This document shows, piece by piece, positions 8,728 to 17,368 of a stretch of 64,000 bases of DNA; position 1 is the stretch's first letter; every line of letters begins with the position of its first letter. Under the pieces are notes generated by a model. That model was not told the DNA's origin. It did no database searches and saw nothing but the letters and a program-made list of their open reading frames with translations. A program made the translations under genes and the position numbers. Origin of the DNA: Streptomyces sp. NBC_00289 (GTDB lineage: Bacteria > Actinomycetota > Actinomycetes > Streptomycetales > Streptomycetaceae); NCBI RefSeq assembly GCF_041435115.1, contig NZ_CP108046.1:310001-374000 (forward strand). The letters run 5' to 3'.

Positions 8728-8950
8728 TTTCGTGGGAGACGATCACGCCGCGGGCGAGCATGAGCTCATCGACCTCGCGGAAGCAGAGCGGGAAGCGGTG
8801 GTGCAGCCACACGCAGCGGGACATGACCTCCGCCGGGTACCGGTACCCCTTGTACGACGGTGTCGCTCCGGCCTCCACGACAGCCCCTCCCAGATGTTCA
8901 GCAAACCCCAGATTCGGAGCACCGCGCTCAACTTGACAATGCCCCATTGA
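8728..8950 (-). pseudogene. IS6-family transposase N-terminal stub
   Basis: The minus strand reads TPSYKGYRYPAEVMSRCVWL, then [20 protein letters not shown] and ETVRR. This is the first 50 or so residues of IS6/IS26-type transposases (SYKGHRYPVEVI-HCVWLYFRFPLSFREVEELM). The catalytic region is missing. A GGGGCATTGTCAAGTTG sequence near 8945 resembles the GG----TTGCAAAGTT ends of the family. A comparable stub exists at 25682-25905. Confidence 0.75.
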
Positions 8951-9120
8951 CCCATCTACAGCTGCCGTGTTCGGGGAGGAGGCTCGCTTCAAGTGAGGTA
9001 TCAACTACCTAGCTCTTCAGGGGTGAGGCGATCGTCCTCCGGGACATAGTGGGACCCGCCCAAAACTCAGAACATGACCTATGTGTTCGAGAAGCGGGGG
9101 ACTTCAGGAGAGTTTCATCA

Positions 9121-9876
9121 GTGACCACCAGCATCGAACCTGTCCCCCAGCCCCGCCCTGGTCACGGCCAGGAGGGATTGGAACGAATGGCCGTTCTGCC
9201 GTCGATCGCCATGATGGGCACCGCGCATCACGCCACCGGCGAGGAACTGCTGGCTGAGCTGCGTCCTGGCAAAGTGTTCATGATGGGTGACAACCCTGCT
9301 CTGCCCCCGATGCCCGAGCGTCCGACTCTGGCGGACTTCTTCCGGCTGCGCCTTGAGCCCTTCACCGCCCGGCATATGCTGCACAGCGCCCGCCGGGCCC
9401 GAGACTTGGGGCTGAACGAGGAGGTGGTGCTGGCCTGTCTCCTCCACGACATCGCTGTGGGCGGCCTGCTGCGCAGCCACCATGGACACTGGGGCGCCCA
9501 GCTGGTGGCCCCTTACGTCTCCGAGGAAGTCGCCTGGGCTATCCGCCAGCACGAGATCCTGCGTTTCTTTCCCGACCCGTCGGTTGGCTACGACTACCCC
9601 GAGGCATACCGGACCTTCTTCGGCCCGCAATACGCCCCACCCGCACACATACACAGTGCCTATGAGCACGTTCGTGCACACCGTTGGTACATGACAGCGC
9701 GTCTGGTCACCCTCAACGACCTGTACACCTTCGACAACGAAGACGACATCGACATCGCCGAGTTCGAAGACATCATCGGCCGGCACTTCCGGCAACCCGA
9801 TCAGGGCCTGGGCTTTGATGGCTCACCGGTCGCACACATGTGGCGCACCATGATCTGGCCTAACAACTTCCTGTAG
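9121..9876 (+). CDS. HD-domain protein (possible diiron oxygenase or phosphohydrolase)
   Basis: This 251-residue soluble protein is intact. The metal-binding residues of the HD superfamily are visible: RHMLHSARRARDLG (first His), CLLHDIAVGG (His-Asp pair), SHHGHWGAQLVAPYV (extra His residues) and WAIRQHE (another His), with a later LNDLYTFD Asp. The extra GHWGA-type motif is also seen in PhnZ/MIOX-like mixed-valence diiron oxygenases, so an oxygenase is possible, but a phosphohydrolase cannot be excluded. The start is GTG at 9121 with AGGAGAG eight bases before it; an upstream in-frame GTG at 9049 has no comparable site. It is surrounded by transposon remnants and has no operon partner, so the substrate is unknown. 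One of few intact non-transposon genes here. Confidence 0.8.
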   Translation: MTTSIEPVPQPRPGHGQEGLERMAVLPSIAMMGTAHHATGEELLAELRPGKVFMMGDNPALPPMPERPTLADFFRLRLEPFTARHMLHSARRARDLGLNEEVVLACLLHDIAVGGLLRSHHGHWGAQLVAPYVSEEVAWAIRQHEILRFFPDPSVGYDYPEAYRTFFGPQYAPPAHIHSAYEHVRAHRWYMTARLVTLNDLYTFDNEDDIDIAEFEDIIGRHFRQPDQGLGFDGSPVAHMWRTMIWPNNFL

Positions 9877-10062
9877 CGCGGCCAGGGCGGTGCCTTCCGG
9901 CAGTCGGCCGGCTTGCCGGACACGGGCGCGGAGCGGGCCCTGGTGCGGGAGGTGGAGCTCCCGGTCCCCGGATGGAGTTGACGGTTGAGTGGAGGCCCTC
10001 TCGGCTGGCATGATCCGGCCGGCGACAGCGTGCACCTCACGCTGCCGGCCGGAAGGAACGCG

Positions 10063-11130
10063 GTGAACACCAACGAGCAGCACAGGTCCGGGCACGTCGT
10101 GATCGGCGTCGACACACACAAGCACGTGCACGTCGCCAGTCATGGACACCATCGGCAAAATCCTGGCGACATTGACTATCCCCACGGACACCGGTGGATT
10201 CCAGCAACTCCTGGACTGGGCAACCTCGTTCGGCAAGGTGCTCGCATTCGGGGTCGAGGGCACCGGCTTCTACGGCGCCACCCTGGCCTCGTTCCTTCGC
10301 CGGGCCGGTCACAAGGTGGTCGAGGCCGGCCGGCCGGACCGGCGGCTACGGCGGATGAACGGCAAGTCCGACACGCTGGATGCCGAGAACGCCGCCCCGC
10401 GGTTCTCGCCGGCTTTGCCACCGCCACTCCCAAGACGGCGGACGGCGAGGCCGAGATGATCCGCCGGCTGAAGATCGCCCACGACCAGGCCGTCGAACAG
10501 CGCGCGGCCGCGAGGGTCACCATGAAGGCGATGCTCGTCCACGCCGGCGATGGCCTGCGTCACGAGACCGCCGGCACAACGCAGATCGCTCTGGCCCGGC
10601 ACCTGGCGGGCCTGCGTCCTCGACAGCTGGAGGGCCCTGAGGGCGCACTACGTCACGCCCTGCGCACGCTGGCCAAGCGGTGGCAGTACCTCGACGCCGA
10701 GGCCAAAGAGCTGACGAAGATGATCGATGACCTGGCGCACCGAGCCGCCCCGCAGTTGCTCGAGCCGTTCGGCATCGCAGTGGACACGGCCGCGGAAATC
10801 CTCGTCGCAGCCGGCGACAACCCCGAGCGCATCAAGTCCGAAGCCGCACTCGCCAAACTCGCGGGCATCGCACCCGTGCCCACCGGCTCCAAAATGACCA
10901 GCGCCAGGCACCGCATCAACCACGGCGGCCATCGCCAGCTCAACGCCGCGATCTACCGCACCGTCATCGTCCGCATGCGATTCCACCAGCCCACGATCGA
11001 CTACGCCGCCCGCCGAACCGCAGAAGGCAAGACGAAACGCGAGATCATCCGATGCCTCAAACGCTACGTGATCCGCGAGGTCTACCACCTCATCCGGCCT
11101 GCCCCGAACGCGATCACTGCGTCCACACTC
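10063..11130 (+). pseudogene. IS110-family transposase with compensating frameshifts
   Basis: The start is GTG at 10063 with GGAAGGAA five bases ahead. The N-terminus VIGVDTHKHVHVA holds the first acidic residue of the IS110 DEDD domain. An extra base near 10138 throws the next 260 bases (VEGTGFYGATLASFLRRAG, MNGKSDTLDAENAA) into another frame, and a missing base near 10398 restores it. The remainder (RRLKIAHDQAVEQRAAAR ... KLAGIAPVPTGSK ... CLKRYVIREVYHL) is the Transposase_20 half with its conserved Ser region. The long frame is open overall, but the DEDD middle would be mistranslated. The leader upstream (9940-10060) has the look of an IS110 5' region. Confidence 0.8.
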
Positions 11131-11149
11131 CGGGGGTCACCTCACTGGG

Positions 11150-11423
11150 GTCGACGGCGGCTATCGCAAGCACTTCGTCGAGCACGCCGCCACTCTCGGC
11201 ATCGACTTGGAAATCACCGCCCGTACCCCCGGGAGCAGGGGGTTCATCCCGATCCCGGACGGTCGAGCGGACCTACGGCTGGCTGATGCTCCACCGCCAC
11301 CTGGCGAGACCCTCCCTGCCCGATCCGAAGCCATGATCGATCTACCTCGCCATGACCGACCTCATGGCCCGCCGACTCACCGGCGAGGCCACCATCTCCT
11401 GGCGCAACCGGGCGGCGAAGCAT
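11150..11423 (+). pseudogene. IS5-family transposase C-terminal fragment
   Basis: The sequence reads VDGGYRKHFVEHAATLGIDL, RTPGSRGFIPIP, then after a shift RTVERTYGWLMLHRHLARP, an internal stop, and YLAMTDLMARRLTGEAT. These are the second Asp and Glu blocks of an IS5-type transposase unlike the others in this window. It is frameshifted, contains a stop, and is cut by the IS5-type element starting at 11424. Confidence 0.7.
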
Positions 11424-12117
11424 GAGCTTGTTCAGTTCGGCTACTGATCGGGTGAGGTGTGGTGAGGGCGGAACGGGCAGAGCCCCAGGGCTGTTGAGCG
11501 AGGTGTCTACGCTCAACTCTTCAGCCTTGGGGCTCTGTTGGTTCCTTATCGTGCCGTACTCGATGTTCCGCATGCCCTGGTGGAGTGGGTCACGATGCTC
11601 ATTGTCACCCGTGAAGGTGACCGCAGGTGCAAGCTGCCAGCGTCCGAGCGCGCCCTGGTCGCACTGGTATACCTGCGGAAGAACGACACCCTGCGTCAGC
11701 TCGCGGCCGGCTTCGGTATCAGCCTGGGCACCGCACACGCCCACGTGCACGCCGTGATCGGCCACCTCGCAGAGCTCGCGCCCGGTCTGACCGCGGCCCT
11801 GAGATCGCCCCGACGCCCGCTACCTGCTGCTGGAGGGGACACTCGCCGAGTGCGACCGGACCGGCGACGGCCGGGCGGACTACTGGGGAAAGCACCGCCG
11901 GCACGGCGTGAACCTGCAGGTGGTGACCGCTCCGGACGGCACGCTGGTGTGGATCTCGCCCGCGCTGCCCGGCCGGACCCACGATCTGACCGCGGCCAGA
12001 CGGCACCGGATCATCGCTACGTGTATCCGCCTGGGCATCCCGATCCTGGCCGACCGCGGCTACCAGGGCGCCGGTGACATCGTCCTCGTGCCCCACAGAC
12101 GACGACCGGGCAAAGAC
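11424..12117 (+). mobile_element. IS5-type element alpha, copy 2 (3' truncated)
   Basis: It starts GAGCTTGTTCAG at 11424 and matches copy 1 (6827-7699) almost base for base up to AAAGAC at 12117, where copy 1 continues CTCACC and this one GTGATA. The last 180 or so bases with the Glu motif and right end are missing. The reading frames (11538 to about 11805, then to 12117) carry the same +1 shift as copy 1. A few point differences exist, for example a silent change at the equivalent of copy 1 base 7000. Confidence 0.85.
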
Positions 12118-12156
12118 GTGATAGCTGGTGATCGACATCGGCATCGTGCTGTGCGG

Positions 12157-12348
12157 TCAGCGTACCGGCCACGGGGAGCGGCGGGTGAGGGTCGTCCACT
12201 CCTCGTCCGCCCGGCCGGGCACGGCCCGCCCGGCGCCGGCCCACCGGGCGGCGAGTTCAGTGAAGATCGGCTCCAGCTCGGGGCGGGAAACCGCACTGCC
12301 ACTGTGCTGGGCGCCGGGAAGGGACGGAAGCCGCATCGTCTTGGTCAC
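12157..12348 (-). CDS. Small hypothetical protein, possibly partial
   Basis: A 63-residue frame from GTG at 12348 (VTKTMRLPSLPGAQHSGSAV ... FTELAARWAGAGRAVPG, DEEWTTLTRRSPWPVR). The Ala/Arg/Trp-rich C-terminus looks protein-like and codon use is normal. No family was recognised. It lies downstream of, and on the same strand as, the STAS gene at 12471-12752, so the two could be cotranscribed. Confidence 0.35.
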   Translation of the reverse strand: MTKTMRLPSLPGAQHSGSAVSRPELEPIFTELAARWAGAGRAVPGRADEEWTTLTRRSPWPVR

Positions 12349-12470
12349 ACCGGATTCAACGTCTTCCGCACCATCCCAGTCACCCACGGCCGGGGCGGGC
12401 CTCGTGGAGGCCCGCGCGGACAACAGCGGCCGCAGCCACCGCGCGCGTTTCCGATCCCGAGTGGTGGGGT

Positions 12471-12752
12471 CTACGCGATGTTCGTAGCGAACAGGCGTTG
12501 CATCGCCGTGGATACTCCGGTCACCTCCAGCGCGATACCCACCTTCTGGCACATGCGGTGGGCCCGGAGGGCGGCGCTGAGCGTGGCGGGTGCCGGCTCC
12601 CCAGCGGGAACGCTGAGGATCACGCAGCGGGGCCGGCAGGCACGGACGAAGGCCTCGATCTCCTGGACGGCCGCGGCCCGCGTGGCGATGTCGAGATTGC
12701 AGTGCAGGGTCACCCGCAGCACGTCGCCGTCCAGGCTGTGACTGAGCAGCAT
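12471..12752 (-). CDS. STAS-domain protein (anti-sigma factor antagonist-like)
   Basis: A 93-residue protein starting MLLSHSLDGDVLRVTLH, with GGAGG six bases upstream of the ATG. The alternating strand/helix layout (VLRVTLHCNLDIATRAAAVQ, CVILSVPAGEPAPATL, LSAALRAHRMCQKVGIAL, STAMQRLF) fits the STAS fold of SpoIIAA/RsbV proteins. These bind an anti-sigma kinase and free the sigma factor when unphosphorylated. The usual phosphoserine block (CDSSGL-like) is replaced by SVPAGEPAPATLS, so phospho-switching is doubtful. It diverges from the RsbW-like gene at 13023, a common regulator-partner pairing. Confidence 0.6.
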   Translation of the reverse strand: MLLSHSLDGDVLRVTLHCNLDIATRAAAVQEIEAFVRACRPRCVILSVPAGEPAPATLSAALRAHRMCQKVGIALEVTGVSTAMQRLFATNIA

Positions 12753-13022
12753 GATGGCCTCCACTCCGGCGGTGAACTCACCCCCGTATTCCCGCTCCGG
12801 CCCGGCCCGGGGTTGTCTGACCTGGCAAGGATGACAGCCAGGGCGCGTCACCGCAGCTCACGGCGCGCCCTGCGACCAGCAACCGGCCAGGGGAAACAAC
12901 GGCATACCAAACCACCGATTTTGGTTTTGGGTATGGACTGCTCAGAGAGCCTGCGCTCGACGGGAGTGTGCTGGAAGTACCAGAAGAAGCATTCCGGCCC
13001 TTCCGGACAGGCAGTGATCTTG

Positions 13023-13499
13023 ATGACGACCACCACGACCTCCCACAGCCGGCAACAGCGCCCCGCGCCGCACGCCGCCGCGGCCGGTGCGCGCGTGTTC
13101 AGCCTGCCACTGGAACACGGACCGCTCGCACCGGCCACCGCCCGCCGTGCCGCCCGCCCCATCCTGGCCTCCTGGGGACTGGACGAAGACCAGCTCTACG
13201 ACGCCCTGCTGGTCATCTCCGAACTGGTCACCAACGCCGTCACCCACGCCCTACCCCCCGTCGCCCTGCACCTGCACACCACCACCAACGGCCCAGGCCG
13301 CGTCCAAGTCCACGTCAGCGACGGCGGCCCCCACACCGCCTCCCCCACCACCAGCTGGGCCACCACCCGCCCCACAGACGAACACGGCCGCGGCACCACC
13401 ATCATCACCACCCTCGCCCACCACACCGGCACCACCCCCACCCCCGACAACGACACCGACGGCCTCATCAACCACTGGGCCGACCTCAGCGCCGCCTGA
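13023..13499 (+). CDS. RsbW-like anti-sigma factor (HATPase_c)
   Basis: A 158-residue protein of the SpoIIAB/RsbW ATPase-kinase type. The Bergerat ATP fold motifs are clear: N box ELVTNAVTHA near residue 67, G1 VSDGGP near 105, and G2 DEHGRGTTII near 128. Such proteins hold a sigma factor and phosphorylate their STAS antagonist, or act as stand-alone regulators in Streptomyces. The N-terminus is Thr/Ser/Arg-rich and probably disordered. The start ATG (13023) begins a run of Thr codons, and a GTG eight bases earlier is out of frame. The coding DNA and about 100 bases upstream are repeated in inverted orientation at 32744-33340. Confidence 0.85.
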   Translation: MTTTTTSHSRQQRPAPHAAAAGARVFSLPLEHGPLAPATARRAARPILASWGLDEDQLYDALLVISELVTNAVTHALPPVALHLHTTTNGPGRVQVHVSDGGPHTASPTTSWATTRPTDEHGRGTTIITTLAHHTGTTPTPDNDTDGLINHWADLSAA

Positions 13500-13605
13500 C
13501 CCCACCAGGTTGAACGGGTCGGCGGGCGGGACGGCGATCCGGGTTCGGCGCCGCAGCGGGGGCAGGGATGGCGCTCGACTCGTCCGCGTCGGTCGGGGAA
13601 GGCTT

Positions 13606-13631
13606 GTGAGGGTGCCTGCAGGCACCCTCAC
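13606..13631. repeat. 26-bp perfect palindrome
   Basis: GTGAGGGTGCCTG is followed immediately by its exact reverse complement, with no spacer. It lies just upstream of, and slightly inside, the DUF6262-like frame, with an in-frame TGA immediately before that frame. It could extrude as a cruciform or be a binding or recombination site for a dimeric protein. No run of T follows, so it is not an ordinary terminator. Confidence 0.9.
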
Positions 13632-13945
13632 GCGCCGAGGAAGCCGTCAAGAACGCCCAGAAGAGCCGAGGACCCGTCACCGTCGCCGGCGTCGCCCGCA
13701 CAGCGGGTATCTCCCGCTCCTGGCTCTACACGCAGAGCAATCTGGTCGACGCCATCAAAGCTGAAGCAGGGAGTACCGTCACCCGTGCGGACCGGTCAGC
13801 AGCCGACGGGCACCGCCTCACTGCACCGGCGCCTGGAAGCCGCCCTGTTGCGGGTCAAGAACTCCGGGCGGCCAACACCGAGCTGACCCGACGCCTGGAA
13901 AGGGCCCACGGCGAGATCCGGCGACTGCGCACGGAGTGTCCATGA
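13631..13945 (+). pseudogene. DUF6262-like transposon accessory protein, N-terminus missing
   Basis: The frame reads RAEEAVKNAQKSRGPVTVAG, VARTAGISRSWLYTQSNLVD, and ends in a charged coiled-coil-like tail (ELRAANTELTRRLERAHGEI RRLR). The block VA--AG-SRSWLY is the HTH hallmark of DUF6262 proteins, found with Tn554-type tyrosine transposases TnpA/TnpB. No start codon exists between the preceding TGA and this frame, and no tnpA or tnpB is nearby, so it is probably the remains of such a transposon. Confidence 0.55.
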
Positions 13946-13976
13946 CGTGACCGCGGCGTTCCTGGACGGGGTTCGA

Positions 13977-14213
13977 TTACCGGCGACGTGTCGCCTGGGC
14001 GGCGGCCAGCAGATTTCGGATCCCGATGACGTCTCTACCAGTGCGCATCGCGATCTGGGCTGCCGGCTCGCCGCTCTGGTATGCGGCCACGATCGCCGCA
14101 GTCAGATTCCGGCGGGCCACATGGACCGCTTCTTGCGCATCGTGCAGCGCCTGGGCTGCCGCCTCCAGCGTGTTCTCCTCGCTCGCCATATCGATCATCG
14201 TGCGTGGGGCCAC
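13977..14213 (-). CDS. Small helical hypothetical protein
   Basis: A 78-residue frame (LEAAAQALHDAQEAVHVARR, NLTAAIVAAYQSGEPAAQIA, then RDVIGIRNLL). It has the heptad-rich helix followed by a short HTH-like end that is common in small actinomycete phage or plasmid proteins, but no family was recognised. The start could be the Met at 14213 or one of the inner Mets (about 14198 or 14189). It is on the opposite strand to the flanking transposon fragments. Confidence 0.45.
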   Translation of the reverse strand: MAPRTMIDMASEENTLEAAAQALHDAQEAVHVARRNLTAAIVAAYQSGEPAAQIAMRTGRDVIGIRNLLAAAQATRRR

Positions 14214-14239
14214 AGGACCGGTACGGTGGCCCTGCTGGA

Positions 14240-14526
14240 ACTCCTGGCACCGCTGGAGCGTGATCGCCCTGGTCGCCTACGCCTTCCTGGCCGTCACCGC
14301 CGCCCTCGAACGCGCCGCCCAGACCACCCGCGACGACCCCGACGAGGCCAACCTCGTGCCCCTCAGCAGCCACGAACTCCTCCGCCTGCTACGGGCCTTG
14401 ATCCTTCCGCCACCCCGACGAGACCCCGACCACCTGCTGTGGTGGTCCACCTGGCGCCGCCGCCACCAACACCGCGCCCGCCTCTGCCACCGCCGCTGGC
14501 ATGCATACGCCGACACCCCGCCATGA
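14240..14526 (+). pseudogene. IS701-type transposase C-terminal fragment
   Basis: The frame ends ALVAYAFLAVTAALERAAQT, LVPLSSHELLRLLRALIL, WWSTWRRRHQHRARLCHRRW. This is the conserved tail of Streptomyces IS701/IS4-type transposases (AFLAV-----R ... L---E-RRL-A-L ... W--WRRRHQ-RAR). The catalytic part is missing. A different IS701 gene begins about 150 bases further on. Confidence 0.7.
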
Positions 14527-14779
14527 TCGAAAACTCGGCCGCTGCTCTACAGCTGCCGTATCCTTCCTTCGTTATTACGCCGCCTGCCACCCCAACGAGC
14601 CCGTTTCCGCGAGACTCGGCAGGGCACGCGCCGCGGACCATGTTTCCGTTCTCCCGGGTGAGCAGGATGATCTGACTCAGCAATTCGAGACTTCCGCCAC
14701 CGCTACTGCTACCTGCGGGGGCTGATGTCGGCGTACTCTCGCTTCGGGCCGGGCCGGTACGTTTGAACGTCCCCAGGTG

Positions 14780-15550
14780 TTAGGCCACTTCGTTCTCCCG
14801 CTCGATGGCCTGGAGGCGGTTCTTGAGCCGGTAGCTCGGGCCGTTGATCGCGATCACTTCGCAGTGGTGGAGGAGCCGGTCGAGGATCGCGGTGGCGAGG
14901 ACCTCGTCGCCGAACACCTGTCCCCATTCGCTGAAGGTCTTGTTGGAGGTCAGGATGATGGAGCCCTTCTCGTAACGCTTGGAGATGACCTGAAAGACCA
15001 GGTTCGCCTCGGCCCGTTCGAGGGGCTGGTAGCCCACCTCATCGATCACAAGGACGCTCGGCCGCAGGTAGGTGCCGAGTTTGTTGACCAGCCGTCCGGC
15101 CGACTCGGCAGCCTTCAGATTGCGGACCATGTCGTCGAGACTGGTGAAGTAGATCGAGTAGCCGGCCCGGCAGGCCGCGACAGCGAGAGCGACAGCGATA
15201 TGCGTCTTGCCCACTCCCGGTGGCCCCAGCAGCGCGGCGTTCGCCTTGCCGTCGACGAAGGAGAGGCTGGCGAGGTCTTTGACCTTGCGCGGGTCGAGCT
15301 CGGGCTGGAACGAGAAGTCGTATTCGTCCAGCGTCTTGTGGTGTGGCAGCTTGGACAGTCGCAGGCCCTGGCGGAAGCGGCGGTCGTCGCGGACGGCGAG
15401 CTCTTCGGAAAGGACCAGGTCGAGGAAGTCGAGGTAGCCCATCTTCGCCTCGTCGGCTCGGCGGGTGTACTCGTTGATGGTCTCCGCCAGGTGGGGCAGG
15501 CCGAGCTTGCCGGCCGTGGTGCGGATGCGGTTGCCGGTCAGCTCGCTCAA
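14780..15550 (-). CDS. istB: IS21 helper ATPase IstB
   Basis: A 256-residue AAA+ protein of normal length. Walker A is GPPGVGKTH near residue 108, Walker B SVLVIDEVGYQPL near 167, and a sensor region LTSNKTFSEWG near 205. IstB proteins assemble on DNA with IstA and select the target during IS21 cut-and-paste. It starts with TTG that shares TTGA with the istA stop, and AAGGAG lies five bases upstream inside istA, so it is translated by coupling. No disruption is seen. Confidence 0.95.
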   Translation of the reverse strand: MSELTGNRIRTTAGKLGLPHLAETINEYTRRADEAKMGYLDFLDLVLSEELAVRDDRRFRQGLRLSKLPHHKTLDEYDFSFQPELDPRKVKDLASLSFVDGKANAALLGPPGVGKTHIAVALAVAACRAGYSIYFTSLDDMVRNLKAAESAGRLVNKLGTYLRPSVLVIDEVGYQPLERAEANLVFQVISKRYEKGSIILTSNKTFSEWGQVFGDEVLATAILDRLLHHCEVIAINGPSYRLKNRLQAIERENEVA

Positions 15551-16986
15551 GACGACTCCTTCGTCGGGGAGTTGGTGGTGAAGGGCCGGGTGCCGGTCAG
15601 TTCGTCATAGACCGACAGCGGCCGCCGCCCGACCTCGATCTGGGTTGCAGCGGCCCGGTTCAACAGGGCCTGCAAGGGCCCGATGCGACCCGCCGCGGGG
15701 AACTCGCTCTGCGGTGGTGGCGGCTCGTCGCCCGTCGTAGTGCGGCGGTTCTTGCCGGTTGGCAGGCCGTCCCAGTGCTCATCCTGCTTGACAACCACGC
15801 CGCGGCCGACCGCCCGCGGATGGCTGGACAGCAACGTCTCGCCGCTGGCATCGGGGACGGTCGTGTGCAGCATGACCTGGGATTTCGTCGCTCTGATCTC
15901 CACCAGCTGACGCGGGCGGACCTTGCGGGCGGGCACCGAGTAGAGGTTCCCGCCGAACGCGACCAGACAGTCCTTGCCCACCGGCCGCAGATGCCGCTCG
16001 GCCACCAGATAGGGCGAGGACGGCAACGGCTTCAGGGCGGCGTGATCCCGGGCGGCCCGGTGTCCGATGACCTCGTGGTGGGTGGCGTGGGTGCGGGCGC
16101 GTCGCTGCGGCACCCACGCCAAGAACGCGGCATCCAACTCCTCGAGCGAGGAGAACGCCCGCCCGGCCAGCACGTGATCACGCACGATCAACACCTGGCG
16201 TTCGACCCGACCCTTCCCGGTGGGCCGGTAGGCGGCCAGCACGTCGATGTCGAAGTCGTAGTGGCCGGCGAAGCCGACCGCTTCCGGATGCAGCGGAACC
16301 GCCTCACCGGGAGCGACGTGCCGGCGCACGACGGTCTTGGTCCGGTCGTAGACGATCGACATCGGCACCCCGCCGAAGTGCGCAAATGCCCGCCGGTGGC
16401 AGTCGAAGAAGGTCTGCAGGTCCTGGCTCGTGGTGAAGCAGCAGAACGGATCGCGCGAGTACGACAGCACCATATGGAACGAGTAGACCTTCGGGATTCC
16501 CAGGTGGGCGAGGATCTTGCCTTCATCGCCCCAGTCGACCTGAGCCTGGGCCCCGGGAACCACCTCGAAGCGGCGGTGCATACCCGCCAACTCCCGCGGC
16601 TCGATCCCCAGTTCACCCGCGATCCGCGGCCGGGCCTCCTGCAGATAGAGCTTGACCCGCTGGTAGTTGATCGTCGAGCCGTACTCCTTCACCAGGCGTT
16701 CGTGCACCACAGCACCCTTGATGAGGATCTCTGCCCGCAGCATCGCGTCGATCAACGGGGCGACCTCGTCGACCGCCTTCTTCCGGGGCCGGCCGTTCGA
16801 CGTCCGCCTCGGCGGCACCGACGCCGCCGTGCTCGACAGATACTTGCGGACCGTCTTGCGGTCCAGCCCAGTCTCCTTGGCCACCTCGGTCAGACTGACC
16901 GCCCCTGACTCGACCAGAGCACGGAACCGCCGCAGTTCCAGCCAGCGCTGCGGGTCCAAAACCACCGCGTCACCACCCTCCGCCAC
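15547..16986 (-). CDS. istA: IS21 transposase IstA
   Basis: A 479-residue DDE transposase. The N-terminal HTH reads SLTEVAKETGLDRKTVRKYL. The RNase H-like core has AQVDWGDEGKI (first Asp), SIVYDRTKTVV (second Asp) and RPTGKGRVERQVLIVRDHVL (Glu). The C-terminal beta-barrel region (LVAFGGNLYSVPARKVRPRQ) is also present. Intact and directly upstream of istB with a 4-base overlap, so this IS21 is a candidate for activity. Confidence 0.95.
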   Translation of the reverse strand: MAEGGDAVVLDPQRWLELRRFRALVESGAVSLTEVAKETGLDRKTVRKYLSSTAASVPPRRTSNGRPRKKAVDEVAPLIDAMLRAEILIKGAVVHERLVKEYGSTINYQRVKLYLQEARPRIAGELGIEPRELAGMHRRFEVVPGAQAQVDWGDEGKILAHLGIPKVYSFHMVLSYSRDPFCCFTTSQDLQTFFDCHRRAFAHFGGVPMSIVYDRTKTVVRRHVAPGEAVPLHPEAVGFAGHYDFDIDVLAAYRPTGKGRVERQVLIVRDHVLAGRAFSSLEELDAAFLAWVPQRRARTHATHHEVIGHRAARDHAALKPLPSSPYLVAERHLRPVGKDCLVAFGGNLYSVPARKVRPRQLVEIRATKSQVMLHTTVPDASGETLLSSHPRAVGRGVVVKQDEHWDGLPTGKNRRTTTGDEPPPPQSEFPAAGRIGPLQALLNRAAATQIEVGRRPLSVYDELTGTRPFTTNSPTKESS

Positions 16987-17368
16987 CCTTCACCGGACGA
17001 GCAGAAGAGTGCCGGGCACCACGATTCACCGCACCATCAAGCGTCCCTTTTCACTCGTACGCGACCGGGGACGATCGTGTGTACGCCGACAGCTGATGCT
17101 GGACGGGCGGCGTAAGTCGATCCAGCCGATGGCGGAGCGGCTGCCGGACGGCAACGAGCAGAACCTGCAGCAGTTCGTGAATCAGTCGACGTGGGATCCG
17201 GTGCCGGTACGGCGGCGGATCGCCGAGCGGATGGTGCCCCAGGTCTGCCCGGATGCCTGGGCGGTCGATGACGTGTCGTTCCCCAAGGACGGGAAGATGT
17301 CGGTGGCGGTCGCCCCCCAGTACTGCGGAGCGCTGGGCAAACAGGCCAACTGCCAGGTCGCGGTGAGT

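Larger units (their letters stand above)
14726..17091 (-). mobile_element. IS21-family element (complete)
   Basis: The ends begin TGTCGGCGTAC at 14726 and, inverted, at 17091. Similarity continues imperfectly for about 35 bases, as expected for the multiple terminal repeats of IS21. The pentamer GCTGA is repeated at 14721-14725 and 17092-17096. The element is 2366 bp and carries istA and istB. It lies inside the IS701 transposase gene. Confidence 0.9.
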
